From assembly GCA_017403985.1 (NCBI GenBank), contig JAFRDE010000027.1, positions 1 to 52,265 on the forward strand: a stretch of 52,265 bases of DNA, in the 5' to 3' direction. Shown one piece after another: positions 25,559 through 34,127 of the stretch. A model generated the notes under the pieces. That model was not told where the DNA came from. It ran no database searches and saw only the letters and a program-made list of their open reading frames with translations. Made by a program: the position numbers and the translations under genes. The first letter of the stretch is position 1; each line of letters begins with the position of its first letter. The DNA is from Ruminococcus sp. (GTDB lineage: Bacteria; Bacillota; Clostridia; Oscillospirales; Acutalibacteraceae).

Positions 25559-26223
25559 TACTCTCCCTCACACAAAGCGTAGGTATCGTTTTCGATCCTC
25601 ACATGGACGACCGCATGGATCTGTCTGAGCTTGTTCTTCAGATAGAACACATACAGCTCCGCCTTCTCGGGGCTTTCCTTACCGTTCCAGACAAGGTCGT
25701 TGATCTGTTCAGCCGTATAAGCAGTGCCGGCATGATGGATCAGAAAGGTCAGCAGCTCCGCCTCGGGGTTATTCAGTCTGAGGCTGCCTAAATCCGACTT
25801 CAATTCGCAGGTATTTGAATCAAGTTCGATATTGCCGATCTTAACCGTAGAATGGCGGTAGGAGCTGCTGCGGCGGATCAGCGAATTGAGGCGGGCGATC
25901 AGCTCCTTCATCGCGAAGGGCTTGGCGAGATAATCATCCGCGCCCGTAGACAGCCCCGCGATGCGGTCGTCGACCGTTGCCTTGGCGGTCAACATCAGTA
26001 CGCTGGTGAAGTTGCCGTTTTTTCGCATGGTCTCCAGCACCTCGATGCCGTCCTTTTTCGGCATCATGATATCGAGGATCACCGCGTCAAAATAATCGTT
26101 GTCAAGAGCGTCGAGCGCCTCCTGTCCGTCATAGACGGCAGTGACCTCAAAGCCCTCCATCTTCAATATCTCGGTGACGGCGACAGAAAGCTGCCGCTCG
26201 TCCTCCGCGTATAATACCTTCAT
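25558..26223 (-). CDS. OmpR-family response regulator
   Basis: A 221-residue regulator. The receiver domain (1-115) has the acidic pair E7/D8, phospho-acceptor Asp51 in AVILDIMMPKKDG, and the conserved Lys in YLAKPF. The C-terminal winged helix (about 125-220) is OmpR/PhoB-like, though the last strands differ from the consensus (ELYVFYLKNKLRQIHA). It binds DNA, most likely at its own operon, but I see no obvious repeat to assign as its site. The cognate kinase follows directly. The alarmone synthetase gene lies 2 bases upstream on the same strand. Confidence 0.92.
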   Translation of the reverse strand: MKVLYAEDERQLSVAVTEILKMEGFEVTAVYDGQEALDALDNDYFDAVILDIMMPKKDGIEVLETMRKNGNFTSVLMLTAKATVDDRIAGLSTGADDYLAKPFAMKELIARLNSLIRRSSSYRHSTVKIGNIELDSNTCELKSDLGSLRLNNPEAELLTFLIHHAGTAYTAEQINDLVWNGKESPEKAELYVFYLKNKLRQIHAVVHVRIENDTYALCEGE

Positions 26224-26225
26224 CC

Positions 26226-26834
26226 TTATCCCCTTTGTATCAGATCACGGATCGTCTGCATGGAAAGATCCGTAGACGCCATCTCGTCGGCACAGCGCTT
26301 GAGCTCATCGACGATCAAGGCGGTGTTTTTGATATGCTTCTTATATTTGAGCTGATGCTCCAAGCTCGCCCAGCAGTCCATCGCGATGGTGCGCAGCTGT
26401 ATCTCTACATCGATATCGGGGATACCGCCAATACCGAACGGAACGTTCAGCAGCACATGCAAACTTCGGTAACCGTTGGGCTTCATATTCGCGATATAGT
26501 CCTTTACGGTGATGACGCGCCAACTTTTGTTCTGTTGTATCAGCTCCAGCACGGTATAGATATCGCCGACAAAATGCGTGATGACGCGCGCGCCGACGAG
26601 ATCGGACAGGTTCTCGAGTCCCGCCCGCGCGGTCTCGGGCAAGCCGTTGTTCCTGAGCTTTTCTTTCAGACTTTCAGCCGACTTGACGCGGCACTTGATA
26701 TGCTCCGCAAGCGCAGTCTCGGAATCTGCGCTGATGCTGTCCAGCATCGCCTGTATCTCGCGCATCAACAGGTTTTCGATCTCCTGCAGCTTCGGCGCGA
26801 ATTCACCGTAAAACGCTAAATCTTCCTGTGTCAT
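26226..26834 (-). CDS. Small alarmone synthetase (RelA/SpoT domain)
   Basis: A 202-residue single-domain protein with the (p)ppGpp synthetase motifs: IKCRVKSAESLKEKL (ATP side), DLVGARV (78-84), KPNGYRSLH (118-126) and EIQLRT (144-149) with Glu144 as the catalytic acid region. WASLEH follows. It has no hydrolase or TGS domain, so it is of the RelQ/RelP class, about the usual 200-residue length. It makes (p)ppGpp from ATP and GDP/GTP in the cytoplasm. It is packed between an MBL-fold hydrolase gene and the two-component genes, an unusual partner set that suggests a stress-response operon. Confidence 0.88.
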   Translation of the reverse strand: MTQEDLAFYGEFAPKLQEIENLLMREIQAMLDSISADSETALAEHIKCRVKSAESLKEKLRNNGLPETARAGLENLSDLVGARVITHFVGDIYTVLELIQQNKSWRVITVKDYIANMKPNGYRSLHVLLNVPFGIGGIPDIDVEIQLRTIAMDCWASLEHQLKYKKHIKNTALIVDELKRCADEMASTDLSMQTIRDLIQRG

Positions 26835-26843
26835 TCCAGTCTC

Positions 26844-27620
26844 CTATATCTCAATCGTCTGTCCCGCAGACAGATAGTGCAGTTTTTTCATATACGGTTT
26901 CATGTACGCGTACTGTTCTGTACCCGTACAGTGACAGGTATAATACGATGTATCGAACGCGTCCAGCTCCCGCGCGAATGCTTTCAGCCGGTCGTCCAAA
27001 GGCATTTTCATGAAGTGAAAACCGCCGACCAGCACATCGGGATGAAACCAATCCATGATATTCAAAATTCCCTTATGCGAACAGCCGCTGATCAGCACTC
27101 TTTTTTCCTTTTCGGAAATAAGTAGATATTGCTCGTGCCGAAAATCCTCGGGGATCAATCTTCCGCTTTGCTCAACGGACAGTCCCGCGCTGTCGATCTC
27201 ACGGATCTTTTTTCGATCATTGCAGGAATACAATTCGATCCCTTCGACGATCTTATGCTCATCATCGGTAACGATCAGCCTGTCCGAGTCTTTCAGCCCG
27301 ATATCCAAGCCGATGTATTTCTCCGCCGCGTTGTAATGCGGCTCGAAGGCATACCGGCTGAGATAAACGGGAGCCTTGTCGTTGAGCTGTAAAAAGCGCT
27401 TCAGCCCTCCCCCGTGGTCATAATGACCGTGGGACAATACGGCAAAATCCACACGCGACAAATCGACGCCGAGCTTCTCCGCGTTTTCGGCAAACAGCTC
27501 CGTCTGTCCCATATCGAACAGGATATGATGACCGTTTGTTTCAATGTATATAGACAATCCATGCTCACAGCCGAACAGCGAATCACAGGATGTGTTTTCC
27601 GCTAACACGGTTATTTTCAT
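26844..27620 (-). CDS. MBL-fold metallo-hydrolase
   Basis: A 258-residue metallo-beta-lactamase-fold protein. The metal site is LSHGHYDHGGG (His64, His66, Asp68, His69), with later ligands in ISGCSHKG and CHCTGTEQ. This pattern and length fit the subfamily often annotated as 7,8-dihydropterin-6-methyl-4-(beta-D-ribofuranosyl)aminobenzene-5'-phosphate synthase-like, whose true substrates in bacteria are mostly unknown. It is cytoplasmic. It lies 9 bases upstream of the alarmone synthetase gene in the same operon. Confidence 0.88.
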   Translation of the reverse strand: MKITVLAENTSCDSLFGCEHGLSIYIETNGHHILFDMGQTELFAENAEKLGVDLSRVDFAVLSHGHYDHGGGLKRFLQLNDKAPVYLSRYAFEPHYNAAEKYIGLDIGLKDSDRLIVTDDEHKIVEGIELYSCNDRKKIREIDSAGLSVEQSGRLIPEDFRHEQYLLISEKEKRVLISGCSHKGILNIMDWFHPDVLVGGFHFMKMPLDDRLKAFARELDAFDTSYYTCHCTGTEQYAYMKPYMKKLHYLSAGQTIEI

Positions 27621-27643
27621 ATCTTATTCTCCGTCAAATAATC

Positions 27644-28387
27644 TCACATCAGTGAGTAATCGATCAACTCGACGCCGTTCATCCTGCCGATATCGGGAAA
27701 CCGATCGCCGATCGGATAGCCGTCCGACATACCTCTTCTGTCGATCAGTTCTCCGTCCCTGTCGAAGTCGGGATGGACGAGCAGCTCGGTGCTGTCGGGT
27801 ATCTCCCTTCCCAATATATCCTCCGGTCTGCCGAAATAATCCGTCGTGATAAATCCTCGCGCACGCAGGGTAGCGTTATATGCGTTGATCTCAGCATCCG
27901 CATCAGGGAGATTTTTCCGTAGTCTGAGCTTGTTGATATCATGCTTGCGGCAGACTCTCACAACAACGGACAGTAAACACGGCAGATTATGAATATAGTG
28001 GTGCGAATCGGCATGAGTGATGAAGATACCCGCGTTTTTCAGACGCAATATCTGCGCTTCAAGCTCCGCGTACACCGCGTCGTTTTCGGCTGCGGTCAGC
28101 TCTCTGTTCAGCGTCATCGCGCGCTTATTGAAATAACCGTCCGTCACAAAATCGGTAAACCCGCATATCTTCTCCGTTAAAGGCTTACCCTCGGTCAGAT
28201 TCAGATGCACGCCGATCTTATCGCTGAATCCGTTATCGCGCGCCAGTTGAAGCGCGTCCTCCAGCCATTCGCCGTTCGCTATAGCGGTCGTATCGGTAAT
28301 CAACCCTTTTGCGAACGCCTGAGCGATCGCGCGGGAACAGCGCTCGTTCATTCCGAAATCATCACCGTTGATAATTACGCGCGCCAT
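27644..28387 (-). CDS. YdjC/ChbG family carbohydrate deacetylase
   Basis: A 247-residue protein with the YdjC-like deacetylase motifs. NGDDFGMNE near the N-terminus supplies the metal Asp pair, GVHLNLTEG the histidine of the second motif, and THADSHHYIH the histidines near residue 120. ChbG removes acetyl groups from chitooligosaccharides; the substrate here is inferred from family only. GGAGGTGAGAGA directly precedes the ATG. It is the first gene of an eight-gene minus-strand operon. The deacetylase may indicate amino-sugar use, but the rest of the operon is regulatory. Confidence 0.88.
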   Translation of the reverse strand: MARVIINGDDFGMNERCSRAIAQAFAKGLITDTTAIANGEWLEDALQLARDNGFSDKIGVHLNLTEGKPLTEKICGFTDFVTDGYFNKRAMTLNRELTAAENDAVYAELEAQILRLKNAGIFITHADSHHYIHNLPCLLSVVVRVCRKHDINKLRLRKNLPDADAEINAYNATLRARGFITTDYFGRPEDILGREIPDSTELLVHPDFDRDGELIDRRGMSDGYPIGDRFPDIGRMNGVELIDYSLM

Positions 28388-28443
28388 TCTCTCACCTCCG
28401 GGCTTATATCAATATTATAACAAGTATCTTTACATTTGTCTAC

Positions 28444-28472
28444 AAAAATCGGGCGATCATTTGACCGCCCGA
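28444..28472 (-). terminator. Rho-independent terminator (minus strand)
   Basis: TCGGGCG / CGCCCGA with a 10-base loop; on the minus strand it is followed by TTTTTG. It ends the alpha/beta hydrolase transcript. Confidence 0.8.
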
Positions 28473-28525
28473 ATAAGAATCTTAGCACTGTTTAAAGCTC
28501 TGAAAACCCGCTTTGGGTAAGGTTC

Positions 28526-29347
28526 TTACTGACCGAGAACCTTGGCGACCTCCTGCGTAAACTTCTCGGGATAGTCGCTGACCAGCATATGATTGCTGTC
28601 GGGGAAGCATACGGCATTATACGGTACGGTCGCATGATCTTTGTACCAGTCCGCGAGCTTCGGTGAGAACAGGGAGCCGGGATCCGCGTAGAAATAGGTC
28701 AGCGGCACCGTGATCTTCTCCGCTACCGGGCGAAAATCCTTCTGCTTCATGGATACGCCCAGGCTCTTCAGCACGCCTTCATCGCACTTCGCCAGGATCT
28801 CTTTCAGCGGCTTCTTCAGGAGAAATCCGGGTACCTTTTTATACTTCGGGACCGTCTCGACGACGAACTCCTTATAGATCGAATAAAAGTCTTTACCCGC
28901 ATCCTTCTCCATGTCCTCTTTCGTATATCTGCCCTGATACAGTCCCAGCTGCCATTCCTCGTCGTTCAGCTGCTTCGGCGTCATGTCACAGAGAATGATC
29001 CGCTTCAACGCGCCGCAACCGTAGAGTCCGACGTAGTTCAGCGCCACTCCTGCGCCCATCGACCAGCCCAGCAGCGTGACATTGGAAAGAGAAAGTCCCT
29101 GAATGATCTCGTTCAGATCGCTCGCGAGCGTATCCATCGTAGGAGCGCCGCTGTTCGCGTCTTTGCTGCCGCCGTGGCCGCGATGATCGTAGATGATACA
29201 TCTCGCCTGCTTCTGCAGCTCCTGAGACGGCTGTACGTAAATATCGTGTGAGCTCGACCAGCCGTGCATCATGATCAAAGTTTCCGGACCGCTGCCCATG
29301 TCCTCATAGTAAAGCTTCTGTCCGTCTTTTAATGTAAAATAACTCAT
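28526..29347 (-). CDS. Alpha/beta hydrolase
   Basis: A 273-residue alpha/beta hydrolase. The oxyanion region is MMHGWSSSH, DHRGHG follows the second strand, and the nucleophile elbow is LGWSMGAG with Ser96. The catalytic Asp is probably in YFYADPGSLF (about residue 223) and the His in DSNHMLVSDYPE (about 250). A cap domain spans residues 130-205. It has no signal peptide. The substrate is unknown; an esterase or related activity is likely. AGGAGG precedes the ATG. It seems monocistronic, with its own terminator. Confidence 0.87.
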   Translation of the reverse strand: MSYFTLKDGQKLYYEDMGSGPETLIMMHGWSSSHDIYVQPSQELQKQARCIIYDHRGHGGSKDANSGAPTMDTLASDLNEIIQGLSLSNVTLLGWSMGAGVALNYVGLYGCGALKRIILCDMTPKQLNDEEWQLGLYQGRYTKEDMEKDAGKDFYSIYKEFVVETVPKYKKVPGFLLKKPLKEILAKCDEGVLKSLGVSMKQKDFRPVAEKITVPLTYFYADPGSLFSPKLADWYKDHATVPYNAVCFPDSNHMLVSDYPEKFTQEVAKVLGQ

Positions 29348-29415
29348 TTTTTCCTCCTTATAAGTTATATCATTTTATGTCATTTATTCTCTGAAGCAAG
29401 CGATCTTTCGGAACG

Positions 29416-29973
29416 TTATTCGATCTTTATCGCATTATCGTTCAAAAGCTCCAGCATAACGTCGGCAATCTTCGGATCGAACTGAAGCCCTTTGTTATTC
29501 TCCAGTTCACTGATGATTTTTTCTTTTGACAGCTTCTTTCTGTAAACACGGTCCGTATTCATCGCGTCAAAGGAATCGGCGACATTCTGGTGGATCTCCA
29601 GCTTTCCGTTCCACGCGGAAGACAGAAATACCTTTGTACCGAACTCAAGACGGAACGTATAATCCGACACCTCGTCCGTTGTGTTATCCGTAATCGTGAC
29701 GTCGTAAGTATACGCCTGATAGTTATGCTCCGTAAGGCCCTCGTTGTTCAGATCGAAGCACTTGGTCCATGTGCTGTCTCTGGCGGAGGCGTTGACAAAT
29801 ACGCCCTCTTCGCTGCTGTCGGCAGGCGAAAAAAGACTGCTGCCCGAATAACTCTCCTGATGTCTGACCTTGTTGTACGCGTCGGTCCTGAACATGCTCA
29901 CGATCAGGCATGCCAGCGCAAGAAGAAACGTCACAATAAAAATAATCGGAGCTGCTTTTATCTTTTTCTTCAT
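29416..29973 (-). CDS. Membrane-anchored protein of unknown function
   Basis: A 185-residue protein. It starts with a basic stretch and one hydrophobic helix (residues 8-27), followed by an extracellular domain containing SGSSLFSPADSSEEG and a strand-rich part (YDVTITDNTTDEVSDYTFRLEFG). I do not recognise a family. GGAGAG precedes the ATG on the minus strand. No operon partner is evident; it is separated from the diguanylate cyclase gene by a terminator. Confidence 0.6.
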   Translation of the reverse strand: MKKKIKAAPIIFIVTFLLALACLIVSMFRTDAYNKVRHQESYSGSSLFSPADSSEEGVFVNASARDSTWTKCFDLNNEGLTEHNYQAYTYDVTITDNTTDEVSDYTFRLEFGTKVFLSSAWNGKLEIHQNVADSFDAMNTDRVYRKKLSKEKIISELENNKGLQFDPKIADVMLELLNDNAIKIE

Positions 29974-30080
29974 CCAACACTCTCCTTTGATGAGTCGGTC
30001 TATCTAAAACTGCTGCAGGGATATAATCCCGGTGCATGAAATATATGTCACTATTATTGCAACTTCAACAGCATTTGTCT

Positions 30081-30113
30081 ACAAAAAATCAGGCAGCCGC
30101 AGCGACTGCCTGA
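30081..30113 (-). terminator. Rho-independent terminator (minus strand)
   Basis: TCAGGCAG / CTGCCTGA, an 8-bp stem with a 9-base loop, followed on the minus strand by TTTTTTG. It ends the diguanylate cyclase transcript. Confidence 0.8.
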
Positions 30114-30148
30114 TTCGATATCAGTTAGGGTGACAGTAGTAATCCTAA

Positions 30149-31240
30149 TCATTCGTAAATACAGAATCTGTTGATTGGATCGGCTTTTGACCGATATAAA
30201 GCGATATCCGCTTTTTTGAGAAGCTCCGAATAATTCTTCTCACTGCCGGTATATACGGCACAGCCTACACTGGCGCTGACTTTGCGCCCCTGATCCGGCA
30301 GCACGACTGATTCCGATACGCCCTTGATAATGTCCCCGGCGATCCGATAAGCAGTGTCCGGATCATCGGTGTCCTTGAGAAAAACGATGAATTCATCTCC
30401 TCCGAAACGGCCGGCGATCGCTTGATCGATGAACTTGTCTTTCAGGAAAGAACCGATTTGCTGAATGACCTGATCTCCGACGTCGTGACCGAACGTATCA
30501 TTGATCAATTTGAATTTGTCAACGTCCAGCAAAATCATAATGCCTTTATCGGTCGTTTCATCTGCCAGATAGTCGTTGATCTCTCTTGTCAGAGCGCCTT
30601 TGTTCTTCAGCCCTGTCATTTCATCCATATCTTTTTGAATACTGATCGTTCTGCGTAAAACGAACTCCTTGATACGAATCGAATTGGCGATGATATGCAG
30701 GAAAATGCCGACCGCAGTGAATATGAGAACATTGATCATATCAAGCAGCCAAACATCATACGTTTTGACGTTGTACATCCAGATCAGGAACACCGCGGAC
30801 GCCGCGCATAACTCTATCGTCATGAAAAACGGTTTATCGATCATGAACATCGGCGTGATCAGCAAGAAAGCAATGAAAGTGATAGCGGGAGTATCCGGCT
30901 TGTTCTGCGTAATGAAGCAGGCAAACAGGAAGAGCAGCGAAATCGAAAGATACATAATAAACTGCGCGATCAGAGAATCTTTTTTCGCAAGAAAGAAGTA
31001 GATAACAGCGATCACAGAATAAACCAGCGCCAGCAAATAGAACAGCCTGTTATCCTTCATGAGTTCGTTGAACAAAGAGCCGATAAATAAAAACGCAAAT
31101 ACCGCCGCCATCAGCACATGAAGGATCCGCCATACTTCAAAGTTCGAAACGTAGGCGTCTTTTTTCAGTGCGTTATATTCGTCTTTTTCGATTCCGCAGT
31201 AGCAAAAGTAGTTGCGAACGGTTTTCAGCACTGTTTTCAT
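30149..31240 (-). CDS. Membrane-bound diguanylate cyclase (GGDEF)
   Basis: A 363-residue protein. About six transmembrane helices lie within residues 35-185, followed by a coiled linker (RRTISIQKDMDEMTGL) and a GGDEF domain. The active-site loop is GRFGGDEF, with GGDEF at 280-284. DVDKFKLINDTFGHDVGD (239-256) is the canonical metal and substrate region. The inhibitory RxxD site normally a few residues before GGDEF is absent, so product feedback inhibition is unlikely. It converts two GTP to cyclic di-GMP. The membrane part shows no known sensor family. No EAL or PilZ gene is in the window. Confidence 0.92.
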   Translation of the reverse strand: MKTVLKTVRNYFCYCGIEKDEYNALKKDAYVSNFEVWRILHVLMAAVFAFLFIGSLFNELMKDNRLFYLLALVYSVIAVIYFFLAKKDSLIAQFIMYLSISLLFLFACFITQNKPDTPAITFIAFLLITPMFMIDKPFFMTIELCAASAVFLIWMYNVKTYDVWLLDMINVLIFTAVGIFLHIIANSIRIKEFVLRRTISIQKDMDEMTGLKNKGALTREINDYLADETTDKGIMILLDVDKFKLINDTFGHDVGDQVIQQIGSFLKDKFIDQAIAGRFGGDEFIVFLKDTDDPDTAYRIAGDIIKGVSESVVLPDQGRKVSASVGCAVYTGSEKNYSELLKKADIALYRSKADPINRFCIYE

Positions 31241-31456
31241 CGATTCGCCTCCTATACATAACCTGCATACCGTACATCACATAAACACACACAGCAGCGG
31301 AACATCAGCAGTCATAAATCATTCGGAACATCTCATATTTATTCTATCATATACAATATCTCAATGCAATAGATCAGGATCAAAAAGAGTCATTTGACAG
31401 ACAGTTTCCACATGGGTCGCGGCAACGAAAATGATGTCAACTAACACAAAGCAGTT

Positions 31457-31535
31457 CTTGGAGTAAGGTCTACCCCATTTGCCTGTGCTTGGAGTAAGGT
31501 CTACTATCTGTGACTGTTCTTGGAGTAAAGTCCAC
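31457..31535. repeat. Three 17-bp direct repeats with an exact 31-bp period
   Basis: CTTGGAGTAAGGTCTAC occurs at 31457-31473 and 31488-31504, and as CTTGGAGTAAAGTCCAC at 31519-31535. The 14-base stretches between copies differ. The regular three-turn spacing puts each copy on the same face of the DNA, as in a protein-binding array. The rest of the 325-base gap between the GGDEF and HNH genes holds no credible ORF. Confidence 0.75.
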
Positions 31536-31565
31536 GGGGAAAAATCTACTAAAACCTTATTATTT

Positions 31566-32465
31566 CTATAACAAATCACTTTTTCCGAGATTGCATTTCG
31601 AACACAAAGTTTGCAGATTATCCATTACTGTTTCTCCGCCTTTTGACCAAGGGATAATATGGTCTATATGTAATTCAACAGATGGGTCTTTTGCGGGTGA
31701 AGCACCACAAGCGCAACATTTGAAATTATCTCTTTGCATAACTAAAAAACGCAATCGAAGATTAGGTTCTCTTTGTGTTTGATGCTTGTACGATAAATCT
31801 GTTTCGGATGCTACTATATTAGTTTCAGAGATATCAGATTGATCAACTTCTTCGAGAGTATCTGCTTCATCTTGTTCTTCGTTGTTAATATACTCAACGA
31901 ATGCTTCCAGTGCTTTTCTCCAACCACCAAATCTCCTTACAAAAGTGTTTAGTGCATACTTTGAAACTCCCTTGTTTACATCTGTACTTGTAGGTTGTCT
32001 GCCTAATAACACCCACATCCTCTCAATTTCCTCAAAAAGATCTTCGTTCGTTATATCACGATCATTATTCAATCTCATACCACATAGTTTTAATACATTA
32101 TTCCATTTCCCGCCATACTTGCGAATCAAAGTTGTACTATGATATTTACCATATTTTGAGTATTCATCCATTGTAACAGTATCTTTACATAGTGTTTTTG
32201 CGACCTTATTAACATCATTAATCACATCATCATCATTAAAATTATATGAAAAATTATGACCCTTAGTTTCTAAACCTGCAAGTAATAAAACCTGTTCCCA
32301 AGAACCGAATCTATGTATAAGAGTTGATGAATGAAATCTTCCATTATCAGTGTATTCATTATTATACAAAGTATCTTTTCCTAACTTTTCAGCTACAAGC
32401 CTCACATCAGACAACAATTCCTCGTCTGTAATATTTCTATGATACTCATTTAATTCAAATTTCAT
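31566..32465 (-). CDS. HNH endonuclease with homing-endonuclease-associated repeats
   Basis: A 299-residue protein. Residues 1-195 hold three copies of a repeat with the form ...LGKDTLYNNEY, then GRFHSSTLIHRFGSWEQVL; compare GKYHSTTLIRKYGGKWNNVL and VSKYALNTFVRRFGGWRKAL. This matches the homing endonuclease associated (HNH_repeat) DNA-binding unit. An acidic linker follows (EEQDEADTLEEVDQSD). The C-terminal HNH nuclease has CCACG, HIDHIIPWSKGG, DNLQTLCSKCN, giving the two zinc Cys pairs and the catalytic His. The gene is far more AT-rich than its neighbours, which suggests transfer. It is probably a selfish or defence-related nuclease. Confidence 0.88.
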   Translation of the reverse strand: MKFELNEYHRNITDEELLSDVRLVAEKLGKDTLYNNEYTDNGRFHSSTLIHRFGSWEQVLLLAGLETKGHNFSYNFNDDDVINDVNKVAKTLCKDTVTMDEYSKYGKYHSTTLIRKYGGKWNNVLKLCGMRLNNDRDITNEDLFEEIERMWVLLGRQPTSTDVNKGVSKYALNTFVRRFGGWRKALEAFVEYINNEEQDEADTLEEVDQSDISETNIVASETDLSYKHQTQREPNLRLRFLVMQRDNFKCCACGASPAKDPSVELHIDHIIPWSKGGETVMDNLQTLCSKCNLGKSDLL

Positions 32466-32507
32466 TATTATCTCTCCTTTTATCTAATATGATATATAAA
32501 TCGTGAT

Positions 32508-32590
32508 ATCATTTTTCAGACACAACCTACCCCTGACATCATTTTTCGAACACAACCCTATCCCTGTTATCATAATTCTAACACAACCTC
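32508..32590. repeat. Three imperfect repeats with 30/31-bp period
   Basis: Copies start at 32508, 32538 and 32569 with the form ATCATTTTTC..ACACAACCTA.CCCTG; the third is diverged (ATCATAATTC, ACACAACCTC). They lie 43-125 bases upstream of the minus-strand HNH gene, in its promoter region. They are a different sequence from the 31-bp-period repeats on the other side of the gene. Confidence 0.7.
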
Positions 32591-32735
32591 ATGTCACACA
32601 CTACTATGCGAAAGTGAAATATTGCACAAAACTCACGCTTATTAATTGTGCGAAACAACGGTAAAATAGTAACATCTTTTTTGTTGCGTAGACCTCAGGA
32701 TGTGTTATAAAAAAGATATACATATAAAGAACGGC

Positions 32736-34103
32736 TTAGTTATGCGGTTTTTTGCGAGACATCAGGCACACGCTCTCGACATGGCTTGTCCGCGGAAAGA
32801 GGTCATAGGGTGTTATTTCTTTAACAGAATAATTCTTTTCGGTAAAGAGCTTCAGATCTCGGGCGAGGGTGGCGGGATCACAGCTGACGTAAACGACTCT
32901 GTCGGGCGACATCTGCACGATCGTATCGATCAGTTCGGACGTCAAGCCCTTGCGCGGCGGGTCGAAGACGACCACGTCGGGGCGGATGCCCTCTTTGCGC
33001 AATTGTTCAGCCGCCTGTGACGCATCGCCGCAGATAAAGCGCGCGTTGCCGACGCCGTTGTGCTCCGCGTTGCGCTTGGCGTTTTCGATCGCCTCGGGGA
33101 TGATCTCCACGCCGATCAGGCGCTTGCAACGATCCGCCATACTCAGCCCGATCGTACCCGCGCCGCAGTAGAGGTCGATCAAGGCTTCTTTTCCAGTCAG
33201 GCCGGCGTATTCTTTCGCCTTCTCATACAGTCGTTCCGCCTGTGAACGGTTGATCTGATAGAACGCCTCGGGCGCGATCTCAAAGCGCAGTCCGCACAGC
33301 GTATCGGTGATCGCATCGCTGCCGTAAACCGTATAGGTATGCTTGCCTAAGATCACGTTGGTGTCCTCGGCGTTGACATTGACGACGATGCTTTTGATTT
33401 GCGTATATTTTTCTTGTAAAGAATTATAAAGTGCCTCTTCACCGTCGAAATGTCGGCTGCCCACGATGACGCAGAACATCAAGTCGCCGGTCATTTCGGC
33501 ATAGCGCAGATAGATATGACGGATACCTTTCCGATTCTGCGGCGTGTAGACGAGCCCGGGACGGTGCTTCAAAAACGCGTAAACATCCTCGATGATATCA
33601 TTGAACACCGGCGGCGAAAGCTGACAGCGCAGGCAGTGCATAATATGGTGGCTGTGACGCGCGTAATAGCCCATCACGACCTCACCGTCGCGGTTCAGTC
33701 CGACAGGGATCATCGCCTTGTTTCGGTAGCCGTCAATTTTCTCTGATGGAATTATATCCTTAACTAAAGACGCGTCCAGCTTGCCGATCCGCGTGACCGC
33801 GTCCGTGACTTTCTGCCGCTTTGCTCTGCACTCCGCCTCATAGGAGATATGGCGGTATACACAGCCGCCGCAGGAAAACGACACAGGGCAATCCGGCTCG
33901 ATGCGGTCGGGAGAAGGCGCAACGATCTCTTCCACGCGGGCAAAGCCGACGTTCTTCTTCACCTTGAGCACCTTGGCGCGGATCGTGTCGCCGACAGCGG
34001 TATTCGGCACGAAAAAGACCAGCTCCCCTGCCCTGCCGACGCCGTCGCCGTCGGAGGTCAGCGAGGTGATATTCAATTCGATGATTTCATTTTTACGGTA
34101 CAT
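32736..34103 (-). CDS. rlmD: 23S rRNA (uracil-C5)-methyltransferase RlmD-like
   Basis: A 455-residue protein of the RlmD/RumA (TrmA) family. An N-terminal TRAM domain (1-60) is followed by the iron-sulphur cysteines C72, C78 and C81, with a fourth in HCLRCQLSP near 155. The SAM-binding domain has LIDLYCGAGTIGLSMA and GVEIIPEAIENAKRNA. VVFDPPRKGL and the nucleophile Cys in VVYVSCDPATLARDL follow. The family makes 5-methyluridine at 23S U1939 (or U747) from SAM. Which uridine is modified cannot be told from sequence. It is cytoplasmic. A MITE-like repeat lies right upstream. Confidence 0.9.
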   Translation of the reverse strand: MYRKNEIIELNITSLTSDGDGVGRAGELVFFVPNTAVGDTIRAKVLKVKKNVGFARVEEIVAPSPDRIEPDCPVSFSCGGCVYRHISYEAECRAKRQKVTDAVTRIGKLDASLVKDIIPSEKIDGYRNKAMIPVGLNRDGEVVMGYYARHSHHIMHCLRCQLSPPVFNDIIEDVYAFLKHRPGLVYTPQNRKGIRHIYLRYAEMTGDLMFCVIVGSRHFDGEEALYNSLQEKYTQIKSIVVNVNAEDTNVILGKHTYTVYGSDAITDTLCGLRFEIAPEAFYQINRSQAERLYEKAKEYAGLTGKEALIDLYCGAGTIGLSMADRCKRLIGVEIIPEAIENAKRNAEHNGVGNARFICGDASQAAEQLRKEGIRPDVVVFDPPRKGLTSELIDTIVQMSPDRVVYVSCDPATLARDLKLFTEKNYSVKEITPYDLFPRTSHVESVCLMSRKKPHN

Positions 34104-34127
34104 AAGGAATCCTTTTGAATATGAATT

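Larger units (their letters stand above)
31426..32548. mobile_element. Possible mobile or remnant element carrying an HNH gene
   Basis: CGAAAATGATGTCA at 31426-31439 recurs in inverted orientation at 32534-32548 (CGAAAAATGATGTCA on the minus strand, one extra A). Inside these inverted ends are one set of 31-bp-spaced repeats on the left, a markedly AT-rich HNH endonuclease gene in the middle, and 30/31-bp-spaced repeats at the right. Multiple internal end repeats with this spacing are known from IS21- and Tn7-type elements. No transposase is present, so this may be a remnant, a non-autonomous element, or chance. Confidence 0.3.

Noticed and set aside
31457-31535. CRISPR array
   Set aside because: Repeats of 17 bases with 14-base spacers are too short, only three copies exist, and no cas gene is nearby.
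31361-31579. Short minus-strand ORF over the 31-bp repeats
   Set aside because: Its sequence is made of the repeats themselves and shows no start signal, so a coding role is unlikely.
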